Notes under the pieces: generated by a model | Databases searched by the model: none | What the model was told of the DNA's origin: nothing | What the model saw: only the letters and a program-made list of their open reading frames with translations | Assembly: GCA_947461145.1 (NCBI GenBank) | Contig: CANHJD010000006.1 | Coordinates: forward strand, 1 to 38,529 | Source: Bacteriovoracaceae bacterium | GTDB lineage: Bacteria > Bdellovibrionota > Bacteriovoracia > Bacteriovoracales > Bacteriovoracaceae | Length of the DNA stretch: 38,529 nt | Direction of reading: 5' to 3' | Translations under genes and position numbers: made by a program | Part shown: one piece after another, positions 1 to 8,189 of the stretch | Layout: each line of letters starts with the position of its first letter | Position numbering within the stretch: position 1 is the first letter of the stretch

Positions 1-186
1 AAACCCATCTCCACCTTGAAGAAAAATCATGGCATGGTAAGATGAAATGGATTGATCATTTAAAATGATATCGCAGTTTTCTGCAGATCCCACCAATAAC
101 TTGGTCTTTTCTAAAATCAAAGTGTCTTGAACACGTTGATCAAGGCATTTAAGAGTTACTTTTTCACATACCATATTATGTTTCAT
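1..186 (-). CDS. FHA-domain protein, truncated at left window edge (possible GltG-like component)
   Basis: Not in the ORF track because it runs off the edge. Translating the minus strand from ATG at 186 gives MKHNMVCEKVTLKCLDQRVQDTLILEKTKLLVGSAENCDIILNDQSISSYHAMIFLQGGDGF, an FHA-like G-S..NCDI.LND.SIS..HA pattern. Starts 3 bp after the stop of the upstream gene. Confidence 0.75.
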   Translation of the reverse strand, partial: MKHNMVCEKVTLKCLDQRVQDTLILEKTKLLVGSAENCDIILNDQSISSYHAMIFLQGGDGF

Positions 187-189
187 AGA

Positions 190-996
190 CTATTCCTGTT
201 TCAGTCTAAGTGAGATGATCTTTTCAATCTTTTGAGAAATCTTTGTCAACTCAGGGGCACCACTTCTTTCTCTTTCATTCATAATCTCCTCTGCTTCTTT
301 ATTTTTTCCTGATTTAAGCATGTATATGGCATAAGAATCAGCAATATCTTCACGCTTCATACTTTCTTTCGGAATTAAATTAAAATATTTCTCGGCACTT
401 AAAAGATCTCCCATAAAAACGAATGCATTAGCCAGGGAGAAATAAATATCAACATCTTTTGTTCCTTCAAATTCTTTAAGAATTTTTATAGCAACTTGGA
501 AGTGACCAAACTGAAGATAAAGCTGGGATAGATTAAACCGAGGAATTTTCGACTTTGGAGCAAGCTTTATAGATTCTTTTAGGTAATCACGCCCCTTCTC
601 CCATTCATTATATTTAAGTTGCACGAGTGCAAGATTATTCAAAAAATGTGCCTTTAATTGAGGTGAGCTTGCCTCTTCAAGCCCCAAGCGATAAAAAAAA
701 TCTGCTTTTGACCATTCGTCTTTCAAGTAATAGCAATTAGCAACCTGCAACCAATAGAGTGAATCCTTTTTAGCAAAATCCGTTTTTAAGGAATTTAGCG
801 TGCTATCAATTTCTCCCGAATAGCAACCGACAACTTTTCTTGATGAGTGAGAGGCCTCCAAACGTTTATCTGACCATCTCATAAAAGACTCATCAGCGAA
901 GGAATCCCATGAGGAATCATTAATTTTTCTTTCAATTCTGCTCGAACTGCAAGAAATAAGAAAAAGCATAAAAAAGACAGGAACTAGATTTGCCAT
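190..996 (-). CDS. TPR-repeat lipoprotein (GltE-like position)
   Basis: 268 aa; lipobox LISC near the N-terminus; repeated TPR helices (e.g. PQLKAHFLNNLALVQLKYNEWEKGRDYLKESIKLAP). Confidence 0.75.
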   Translation of the reverse strand: MANLVPVFFMLFLISCSSSRIERKINDSSWDSFADESFMRWSDKRLEASHSSRKVVGCYSGEIDSTLNSLKTDFAKKDSLYWLQVANCYYLKDEWSKADFFYRLGLEEASSPQLKAHFLNNLALVQLKYNEWEKGRDYLKESIKLAPKSKIPRFNLSQLYLQFGHFQVAIKILKEFEGTKDVDIYFSLANAFVFMGDLLSAEKYFNLIPKESMKREDIADSYAIYMLKSGKNKEAEEIMNERERSGAPELTKISQKIEKIISLRLKQE

Positions 997-999
997 AAA

Positions 1000-3849
1000 T
1001 CACTCCCCTTTAGTATCATCCATAATCAGAGCGGTATAAGATGAGAATATTGGATTCTCAACCTGCTCTTGAGAGGCCAGCATGCGACTACCTGTAGTAA
1101 GGTATTCTCCTTTCAAAAGAGATTCCTTAAGACCAAGGCTAAATTTTTCAGAAATGGTTAGAAAATTTGTAGATACTTGCTTCATTGCTTGATGAAAATC
1201 TTTATATGTCAGATCATCCATTCCCATCGGACGCAGCGAAATGATCTTTTTTCCCGCCGAGAGGTAGAGGTTGGAGAAAAGATTTGTAACATTAAGAGCA
1301 AGGTCTAACTGATCAGAATTCATTAAATATTCATAACGAGTTTTAAAGTCTTTCAATCCAACCAGGTAAAGCTCTAGTGATTTATTAAAATCATTTGCAG
1401 AAAAAACTGGTCTATCCCAGATCACTAAATCAGCTATTTCGTTAAATTTAGAATGAGCTTTTTGAAAATCATTTATTTCGGCTAACCAACGTTTCGAAAC
1501 AGGTGTATTTAAATCACCAAGTTCTTTTTTCATGGCATCTTTAAAATTTAAATCTGACTTTTCCCAAAACCATTTCTGCAAAACAAAAGGGTAATCAGCG
1601 ACAAAACTCTCTTGAGAATAATTTCTCACCAGGGAACGGAGATTTCTAAAATCTCCATTTCTAACAAAAAAGTGATAAACTTGGGCAATAGATTTGTGAA
1701 ACAAGTCTATTTTCGCAAGACAGGGTTTATTTTTTTCTGCAATTAATTTTGCTTTATTGCCATCATTTTCAACCAAGGAAGAAGTAACAGCGATTTCATA
1801 AAGTCGACTTTGAAGATCATCCTTAAAGGCGCAATTTTCAGTTAAAAAGAAAGAAGACATTGAAAAGGTTGTTTTAAAATCCTGCAGTCTAAAGAGTCTT
1901 TCCGAAATTTTCACTTGCTCACTTCTTTTAGAAACTCTTTCGTCTTTAGTGAATAACTTATGGGCATTTAATTGCCACTCAAATGTTTTGCGAGTATCAC
2001 CAAGTTCAAGAAATGAAAGTGAAGCAAAATAAGCAGATTGAGATTTAATTTTATCTGTGTAAAGTTCATTGTTATGAATAGATACAAACCCATCAGCTGC
2101 TGAGACTAAATTACCCCTTTTTGCCATTTCTTGATATTCAAGAAAAAGCATATTCCCTAATGTAATCTCGGATTTTTCAACCATGGTGCTGGGTAATTTA
2201 AGGAATCCTGACTTAAACTGGCGGATGAGTGTCGCAAAGTTCTTGGTATCTTTTGCTTCAATATAAAAATCCAATACTTTTGTAATAAGAATATGTTGCT
2301 CACTTATAAGTTCAGGATAATTGTTGTTAAAAGTTGAAAGCAAAGAAATGGCATGAGATGGTTTCTTCGTTTCTAAATAAAGACTAAATAATTTAGGATA
2401 AATCTTTTCACTTTTTTCATGGCGAGGCCAAAGTAAGAGATGATCAGCATAGGCCATCATGAGGTATTTTTGATTTAGCTGCTTATCAAAGACTTCATGA
2501 CTTGTTAGTAAAAGCAAAGAATCAATCGATTTTCTGGCAATAGCTTCATTTTTTGATAGTTTTGACTCAATTATTGCTTTTTCATAGGAGAGGGCCGACT
2601 CAGAATAAAGCTTAACTGAAAAGTAAGTTTCTCCCTTAAAATAAAGGTATTCAGCCTTATTGATAGGGTCTAATGAAATAAGATGGTTGAAAAAATTTAA
2701 GACAATTTCTAAATCATCTTTATTAAATCCCCCCCCACCCTCTTTCATGTTTTTTGATAACTTAATTTGTAAAAAACCAGAGAGTGAGCGAATTTTCTCT
2801 ACGGCTTCATCCTTACGTAAAAACTTGTGTTCTCTTTTATCATTTGAAGCCTTATAAAAGTGAACCAAATGAGAAGAGACTTTATCAAAATCAAAGAAAC
2901 GATTGTAATGGCGATAAAAATCAAGAGATGCAATATAAAGATCTTCTTGGTATTGGATCCACCCATTTTTATTTATGAGTTTTTGAATCGAACCTAATAT
3001 TTCTTCTGTTTCTTTTGCTAAGCCTTTCTCTGAAGTCTTCTGAGACATTGATAAAAGGTAGGTTACTGGATCTTTCTCATTTTTTAGATAGAATTCAAGT
3101 CCCTCTAAAGGTCGATTTGAGTAAACGTAGAAGGTTCCTACGTTATCTAGAACTTGCTCACGAATATTTATATACTTTCTATTTTTTGATAAATTATAGG
3201 CCATTTTTATTGCAGAAATAGCATTGTCAAAATTTCGCGATTTTAGATAGCACCAAGAGAGATTCAAATAATGCTTCGACAGCCAGGTGTCTTCAGACTT
3301 CTTTATGATTCTTTCATAAAAGTGAATTCCATCTTGGTAGCGTTTTTCATTGTAATAATAATCTGCGAGGGCCGTTTCAGCATGGTGCCTTAAAGCATCA
3401 TGAGAATTTGGAATCAAAGAAATTGTTTCGATTAAGTACTTTTCAGTAATATTATCTAATCCATAATCACGAGAATTGAGGGCAAGTGCAAATAAGACTT
3501 CGGCGCGTCTTGGAGAACGAGGGTGATCAGTTAAAATCTTTAATCCAAAATCCCTTGTGGATTGATAATAGGTTCTTGTTTCAATGAAGTACTGCTCTTT
3601 AGGTTTAACCTTTTTCCCCTGATTGAAAGTCTCAAGGAACTCGGAATTATTTTTTTCATGAAGTAATTTTAATTTTTCCGAACGAAGCTCAAGCATACGA
3701 TAAGAAAGTTCAGGGCCCTTTTTACTTGCACGCTCAAGAAGCCGCATTTCTTGGGAAATAAGACCCATAAGTTCAGTCCAGCGTGACTTCCTCATTGATG
3801 AAGAAAAAATGCTAGTAGAAAATATTAAGACTGCGATTAATATGCTCAT
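1000..3849 (-). CDS. Large TPR-repeat protein (GltD-like position)
   Basis: 949 aa; N-terminal hydrophobic segment; many TPR-like repeats (e.g. DALRHHAETALADYYYNEKRYQDGIHFYERIIKKSE); tightly spaced with neighbours. Confidence 0.7.
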   Translation of the reverse strand: MSILIAVLIFSTSIFSSSMRKSRWTELMGLISQEMRLLERASKKGPELSYRMLELRSEKLKLLHEKNNSEFLETFNQGKKVKPKEQYFIETRTYYQSTRDFGLKILTDHPRSPRRAEVLFALALNSRDYGLDNITEKYLIETISLIPNSHDALRHHAETALADYYYNEKRYQDGIHFYERIIKKSEDTWLSKHYLNLSWCYLKSRNFDNAISAIKMAYNLSKNRKYINIREQVLDNVGTFYVYSNRPLEGLEFYLKNEKDPVTYLLSMSQKTSEKGLAKETEEILGSIQKLINKNGWIQYQEDLYIASLDFYRHYNRFFDFDKVSSHLVHFYKASNDKREHKFLRKDEAVEKIRSLSGFLQIKLSKNMKEGGGGFNKDDLEIVLNFFNHLISLDPINKAEYLYFKGETYFSVKLYSESALSYEKAIIESKLSKNEAIARKSIDSLLLLTSHEVFDKQLNQKYLMMAYADHLLLWPRHEKSEKIYPKLFSLYLETKKPSHAISLLSTFNNNYPELISEQHILITKVLDFYIEAKDTKNFATLIRQFKSGFLKLPSTMVEKSEITLGNMLFLEYQEMAKRGNLVSAADGFVSIHNNELYTDKIKSQSAYFASLSFLELGDTRKTFEWQLNAHKLFTKDERVSKRSEQVKISERLFRLQDFKTTFSMSSFFLTENCAFKDDLQSRLYEIAVTSSLVENDGNKAKLIAEKNKPCLAKIDLFHKSIAQVYHFFVRNGDFRNLRSLVRNYSQESFVADYPFVLQKWFWEKSDLNFKDAMKKELGDLNTPVSKRWLAEINDFQKAHSKFNEIADLVIWDRPVFSANDFNKSLELYLVGLKDFKTRYEYLMNSDQLDLALNVTNLFSNLYLSAGKKIISLRPMGMDDLTYKDFHQAMKQVSTNFLTISEKFSLGLKESLLKGEYLTTGSRMLASQEQVENPIFSSYTALIMDDTKGE

Positions 3850-3852
3850 CTT

Positions 3853-4326
3853 TTAATAATTCCCACGTACGATAAATTTAAATTGTGAAAATCCTGCAAG
3901 TGCCGAATCGTGCATGACCCTTTGCACGATTTGGTAATCCATATCTTTATCAAAGACCAAATTCACAAGGTCTAAATTGACCTTGTGATTTTTGGCCTTA
4001 TACATTGACTCCATCATGGAGCGCTCTTCCTTGAGTTTCTTAGTAAGTACTCCCATTTCACCTGAAGCTGGTAGCCTTCCAATTTCTTTATTATTAAGAA
4101 ACACTTTGGCCTCCTTATTCACTTGCACCACGGGAGCAAATCTAGTCATATGCTTTGAATCTGAATCGGCCATCTCAAGTCCCTTTGTGAGATCCAACTT
4201 CAAATCAGAGGCATTATAACTTTTCAGCAAGAAAACCAGTAGAATAGTCAGGATATCAAGTAATGAAGTGATATCTACATCCACGGCCTCTCTTTCACGC
4301 TTACGATGAAATTTCTTTTTCATCAT
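3853..4326 (-). CDS. ExbD/TolR-family biopolymer transport protein (second copy)
   Basis: Single N-terminal TM with the conserved Asp (DITSLLDILTILLVFLL); start overlaps the stop of the preceding TolR gene. Confidence 0.85.
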   Translation of the reverse strand: MMKKKFHRKREREAVDVDITSLLDILTILLVFLLKSYNASDLKLDLTKGLEMADSDSKHMTRFAPVVQVNKEAKVFLNNKEIGRLPASGEMGVLTKKLKEERSMMESMYKAKNHKVNLDLVNLVFDKDMDYQIVQRVMHDSALAGFSQFKFIVRGNY

Positions 4327-4784
4327 TTCACTCCTGAATTATCGAAAACAATTTGTTCAAAAAGTTTTTCCTTACTGTCTTTAGACATCTGGGTACTATC
4401 AATAACTGTCACCAGATTCTGAAAAGAAACTTTTGGATCCGCCTTTAGAATCATCGTGTTCTCTGTTGGATTTTGCTTTTTTAAGCTGATGAGATACTCC
4501 TTCATCTCTCCTTTCTTTTCTGTACTGAAAACTTTTGAACGAGGTATCTTTAAACCTGTTTTCACAATCACCTGATCCTTAGTGATTTCAAGTGTTAAAT
4601 TTAGTGGGTCCTTATCCACGGACGTGTCTTTAGAAACTTTGGTCATAGGTAAAGTTGATCCAATTTCATAAACCTCTACAAACTGTGCAGACATAAGAAG
4701 GAAGAAGATAAAGATAAAGACTGAATCCAAAATCGGAACAAGATTTAATTTTTCAGGCTTCTTTAGTTTTCGTCCTACTTTCAT
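4323..4784 (-). CDS. ExbD/TolR-family biopolymer transport protein (first copy)
   Basis: NLVPILDSVFIFIFFLLMSAQF N-terminal TM with Asp; adjacent to a TolQ homologue. Confidence 0.85.
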   Translation of the reverse strand: MKVGRKLKKPEKLNLVPILDSVFIFIFFLLMSAQFVEVYEIGSTLPMTKVSKDTSVDKDPLNLTLEITKDQVIVKTGLKIPRSKVFSTEKKGEMKEYLISLKKQNPTENTMILKADPKVSFQNLVTVIDSTQMSKDSKEKLFEQIVFDNSGVK

Positions 4785-4798
4785 AATTAGTCCTTTAA

Positions 4799-5488
4799 TT
4801 AAGCTGCCTTGTCTGTTTGAACAGTTGAGGCTTTTTTAGTGCCTAGTAGATCAAGAAGCTTTACTGAGTTTTCTTCAATCTCCTGGATCATTTTTTCACC
4901 CTTGGCCATAAGGTATGAGTGAACAACCATAAGTGAGATCGCTGAAATCAATCCTAAGGCCGTCGTATTCATTGCAACGGCAATACCTTCTGCCAATAGC
5001 TGAGCTTTTTGTGAGGCTTCTGCCTGCGCTACAGCTGCAAATGATTGGATGAGGCCTTGGATCGTTCCGAGTAATCCCAAAAGTGTTGAGAGGTTTGCAC
5101 AAAGTGCAAGATAGGAAAGTCTTCTTTCAATCAAAGGGACAGTTTCTAGAATGCTTGCTTCTAGTGCGTCCTGAATTTGTTCCTTTGACTGATTGGCCCT
5201 CTTTAGACCATTCTTCATGACGAAAGCATTTAGCGAACTTGATTCAGTACATACTTGGATTGAATCTTGAACTTGATTTCCAATGACATATTTCTTGATG
5301 TTTGCCATAAGGCTTTTGCCATCAATATCATACTTGAAATAGTTCTTGAGTCTTTCGGCAGCTAACGCAATCCCGATACACCAAACGATAGCAATAATCC
5401 ACATGAAGATTCCACCCTCAACCATGAATCTTGCTGTCCATTGAAGTAAATTTTCTTGGTTAGCAACTTGTGCAGCGACTTGTTCCAT
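4799..5488 (-). CDS. MotA/TolQ/ExbB proton-channel family protein
   Basis: Three hydrophobic segments; LETVPLIERRLSYLALCANLSTLLGLLGTIQGLIQSFAAV is the MotA_ExbB signature. Track ORF starts at a TTG at 5518; the ATG at 5488 (MEQVAAQ) has a GGAGGG Shine-Dalgarno and is preferred. Confidence 0.88.
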   Translation of the reverse strand: MEQVAAQVANQENLLQWTARFMVEGGIFMWIIAIVWCIGIALAAERLKNYFKYDIDGKSLMANIKKYVIGNQVQDSIQVCTESSSLNAFVMKNGLKRANQSKEQIQDALEASILETVPLIERRLSYLALCANLSTLLGLLGTIQGLIQSFAAVAQAEASQKAQLLAEGIAVAMNTTALGLISAISLMVVHSYLMAKGEKMIQEIEENSVKLLDLLGTKKASTVQTDKAA

Positions 5489-5593
5489 ATTAAATCCCTC
5501 CAGGGAAAAGAGAATCAACTCCGCAGAAAAAATCTGTGTTTTGAATTTTTGTAAGAGAATTTTTGATGTGGGACTGTTTCATTTATTTTTGAA

Positions 5594-5610
5594 ACAAGAT
5601 CCAGTCTTGT
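5594..5610 (-). repeat. Small hairpin in the leader of the TolQ operon
   Basis: ACAAGA-TCCAG-TCTTGT, a perfect 6-bp inverted repeat with a 5-nt loop. Confidence 0.55.
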
Positions 5611-5614
5611 GGGA

Positions 5615-5680
5615 TTTTTTCAGAAGGAGTATCAACATACGTGCAGCGTGAATAAACGTCCAACAACTTATCTGAAAAAA
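5615..5680 (-). promoter_or_regulatory. Candidate structured leader element, copy A
   Basis: 33-bp conserved element at 5632-5664 (TCAACATACGTGCAGCGTGAATAAACGTCCAAC on +) enclosed by a perfect 10-bp inverted repeat TTTTTTCAGA (5615-5624) / TCTGAAAAAA (5671-5680). Homologous to 9680-9747. Confidence 0.7.
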
Positions 5681-5700
5681 GTGTGTCCTAATTTTTTCTC

Positions 5701-5728
5701 ATTCTACACTTATAAAAAAAAGTATCAA
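5701..5728 (-). promoter_or_regulatory. Sigma70-like promoter of the TolQ operon
   Basis: On the minus strand TTGATA (5723-5728) - 16 bp - TAGAAT (5701-5706). Same boxes and spacing at copy B. Confidence 0.6.
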
Positions 5729-5803
5729 TTGAGTTTTCAAAAAAAATGTCATTCTGCAAAGATTCGAAGTGGTTGGTTGGAGTTGCCAAAATATGATGTC
5801 AAT

Positions 5804-5836
5804 GTGCCAAAAAATGCTGGCATGTAAAGTTGGCAC
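5804..5836 (-). terminator. Hairpin just downstream of the VWA/barrel/TPR transcription unit
   Basis: GTGCCAA (5804-5810) / TTGGCAC (5830-5836) inverted repeat with a nested ATGC-TG-GCAT, 6 bp beyond the stop of the 82-aa gene. No strong U-tract, so it may be a 3'-end stabiliser instead. Confidence 0.4.
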
Positions 5837-5842
5837 GACATT

Positions 5843-6091
5843 CTATCTTATTGAATCAACGTCCCTTTTCTGGAAATTATCAAAGTTTTTGCGTGAAAAA
5901 AGATCCAATTCAAATCGTCGTCTGCCTCTTTCACGAACAGAGATATCTCCAGGGGCGATCAATTCTCCCTTCACCTCAAGATTGCCAAGATCAAACTTCT
6001 CATATTTTTTATACTGATAAATAACATTTTTATCCTCGGACAAAGCATAAAAAGAAGTTGTTAATAGCCATAAGCTTAGAAAAAATCTCAT
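5843..6091 (-). CDS. Small secreted protein of the gliding-like operon
   Basis: 82 aa with signal peptide (MRFFLSLWLLTTSFYALSE); start overlaps the upstream stop (ATGA-type coupling); charged C-terminal half. Confidence 0.65.
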   Translation of the reverse strand: MRFFLSLWLLTTSFYALSEDKNVIYQYKKYEKFDLGNLEVKGELIAPGDISVRERGRRRFELDLFSRKNFDNFQKRDVDSIR

Positions 6092-7464
6092 TGACCCTCC
6101 CTTGATCCTTCAACTTCCTTTAACTCGCAATTAGACTTTAGCCCTAATGAATAATCTCCCAACTCATCTGCCCAAAATGCTCCTTCAAAAGTCCAGAATT
6201 GCTCAAAACGGCTTCTTTTTACATTCGAATAGTCACCACGACTCCGATTGGAGGTAAGATCATGCTTTTCATAAACGAGGTCTCTTTTCCGAGAAATGAT
6301 TTCAAGATTTACTTTGAATAATTCAGAAGAAAAAAAAGGTACGGATTCTAAGAAATTAAAGATATCAGTTTTTGTATTGTAATTAATTTTATTAATCATA
6401 TTCTCTTTCACTGAAATCAAGTGCTTTAACAAATGATACCTTTCGGCCTTGTCTTGGATTTCAAGAATTTTTTTAATTTCCTGATCTATTTTGAAGACAG
6501 TATTAAAATCCAGACTGTATCGAATTTGTTTTTTGAGTCTAGAAATCATTTGCTTTACAAATGGGTCATTATTTTTGGATTCATCCGTTGAATTAAACAT
6601 AAGACCATAAAAATAGTTTTGAGAAGCCCTATTCTTATCTAGCACTTTATAGAGTTCAGTAAATCTGGGACGATAAAATTGATCATATTGCTTCGCAATT
6701 ATTAAACTATCCTCAAAAAGGCATAATCTAAAGTAAGAAAGTGCCGCCAAATATTCGGCTTCTGGAAAGAAGTAGGATTCTAATAATGGAGACTTGTAAG
6801 TGAGTAAAAGCCCAAGAGTTCGATTATAGTCACCAAGTTGATAATAGGCCCAGGCCTTTTCAAGGATGATATAAGGCCATTTATAGGAATTTTTAGTTAT
6901 CTTATCATAGGCATTAATAGATTCTCTAAAATTGCCTTTTTTATAAAGCTCTCTGGCAATCGAGACCTGACAAATTTCAAAAATCATTCGATAGTATCTT
7001 TTTATCTTTACGCTTTCGATCTGATTTTCTTGCTTAACGGAAGAAGCCTTACAACGTTCCAAGGCTTCACTCTCCTTTAAAGATTCCGCTTGATCACCAT
7101 AAATTTTTGACTTCGAAAGCTGAGTCTCAGGAAAATAGCGATGCTCTTCATGAACCTTTTCAAAATAGGACAATGCCTTTTTATATTGTTTGGATTGCGC
7201 AAACCTCCTCCCAAGAATAAAACTGGTTGAGGATGTTGTATATTGCTCTAAAAGTTTTGTCTCATAATCCTCAAGTAATTCAATACCTGTGAAATAGAGA
7301 AGTCGCTCTAATCTTTCAAGATCCTCCTTGGACTTATGCTTATCATATGTTTCAAGAAAATATTCATTAAGGGCAGTGTAATAATATTTATCCTTCTCAT
7401 ATCTTTGAGATAAAGTCTCGCTCATTGCATGAAAACTTAGTATCATGAAGATGAAATATTTCAT
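6088..7464 (-). CDS. TPR-repeat periplasmic protein
   Basis: 458 aa; signal peptide; TPR-like segments (YDKITKNSYKWPYIILEKAWAYYQLGDYNRTLGLLLTYKSP). Confidence 0.7.
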   Translation of the reverse strand: MKYFIFMILSFHAMSETLSQRYEKDKYYYTALNEYFLETYDKHKSKEDLERLERLLYFTGIELLEDYETKLLEQYTTSSTSFILGRRFAQSKQYKKALSYFEKVHEEHRYFPETQLSKSKIYGDQAESLKESEALERCKASSVKQENQIESVKIKRYYRMIFEICQVSIARELYKKGNFRESINAYDKITKNSYKWPYIILEKAWAYYQLGDYNRTLGLLLTYKSPLLESYFFPEAEYLAALSYFRLCLFEDSLIIAKQYDQFYRPRFTELYKVLDKNRASQNYFYGLMFNSTDESKNNDPFVKQMISRLKKQIRYSLDFNTVFKIDQEIKKILEIQDKAERYHLLKHLISVKENMINKINYNTKTDIFNFLESVPFFSSELFKVNLEIISRKRDLVYEKHDLTSNRSRGDYSNVKRSRFEQFWTFEGAFWADELGDYSLGLKSNCELKEVEGSREGQ

Positions 7465-7473
7465 TTTTCAACC

Positions 7474-8181
7474 TTAGAATGAAAACCCAACACTTATTAT
7501 AAGATCTTGATTCGTTTTAAAAGCTTCTGTACCCGATTTCCCATTCCTATCAGGACCAGCTGCTTTGTAATGGTGCTGCATCCATTCAACACCTAAGTGA
7601 ACATTCTCTTTCAGGTGAAATTTTACTTTTGTTTTCCAAACTGCTGCATTTATTTTTTCGCTATCGTAGTTCGACTTCAAATTTGTATCATCAACAGTTT
7701 TTCGATTACTTTCAGCATCTATTTTTGCGAGTCCCGCACCAAAAGACCAATCAAAGTAATATATCTTATTAAATGTGTTTATCTTTCCATAAAAAGGTGA
7801 CCAAATCACCATTGCGCCATAAGACTGATTTAATCTTCGAACAAAAGGGTCAGCACCATTTATTTGTCTTACATTATTCCAGTTTTCATTTGTGGAGTTT
7901 TGATATCTATTATAAAACGCCTCAAGTCCCCACTCCTCGTGAAAGTAAAATCCTGTTTTAAGACTTAAACCATCCGTTTTCTGAAAAGTAGAAGTGAAAT
8001 TAGAAAGGTATCCTAAATCTGCGTAAAACTTATGCTCCTTTTTGAACAATTTATTTTGCAGAACATAGACCTTTTTATCAGGATCAAGCCAAAGGAAATC
8101 ATAAAGTGATTCCTCACCTGAATACACGAGGCTTTGAAAGATGAGCAAAAGGAAAAGTCCAGCAATCATTCTTTTTATCAT
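7474..8181 (-). CDS. Outer-membrane beta-barrel protein (GltA/GltB-like position)
   Basis: 235 aa; signal peptide; alternating aromatic strands (KFYADLGYLSNFTSTFQ; SYGAMVIWSPFYGKINTFNKIYYFDWSFGAGLA); ends in F (DLIISVGFSF). Confidence 0.75.
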   Translation of the reverse strand: MIKRMIAGLFLLLIFQSLVYSGEESLYDFLWLDPDKKVYVLQNKLFKKEHKFYADLGYLSNFTSTFQKTDGLSLKTGFYFHEEWGLEAFYNRYQNSTNENWNNVRQINGADPFVRRLNQSYGAMVIWSPFYGKINTFNKIYYFDWSFGAGLAKIDAESNRKTVDDTNLKSNYDSEKINAAVWKTKVKFHLKENVHLGVEWMQHHYKAAGPDRNGKSGTEAFKTNQDLIISVGFSF

Positions 8182-8189
8182 ATAGTCCC

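Noticed and set aside
2660-3221. + strand ORFs at 2660-2857, 2784-2978 and 3015-3221
   Set aside because: Antisense to the well-supported 949-aa TPR gene; no recognisable domain.
5615-5680. Guanidine-II (mini-ykkC) riboswitch, because the core has two ACG loops (GGACGUU and GCACGUA)
   Set aside because: The ACG segments are not closed by their own short stems, the following base is not the expected purine, and downstream genes are not guanidine-related.
5615-5680. c-di-GMP-I (GEMM) riboswitch, attractive for a motility/adhesion locus
   Set aside because: I could not find the characteristic GEMM core or tetraloop-receptor sequences; a covariance search would be decisive.
5615-5680. Intrinsic terminator or mobile repeat explanation for the leader inverted repeats
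   Set aside because: The arms are 46-50 bp apart, AT-rich, and lie between a promoter and its gene; no transposase, target-site duplication or IS-like ends are present.
5609-6024. + strand ORFs at 5609-5827, 5769-6017 and 5830-6024
   Set aside because: They lie across the leader/promoter and the 82-aa gene on the opposite strand and look like chance ORFs of low-complexity composition.
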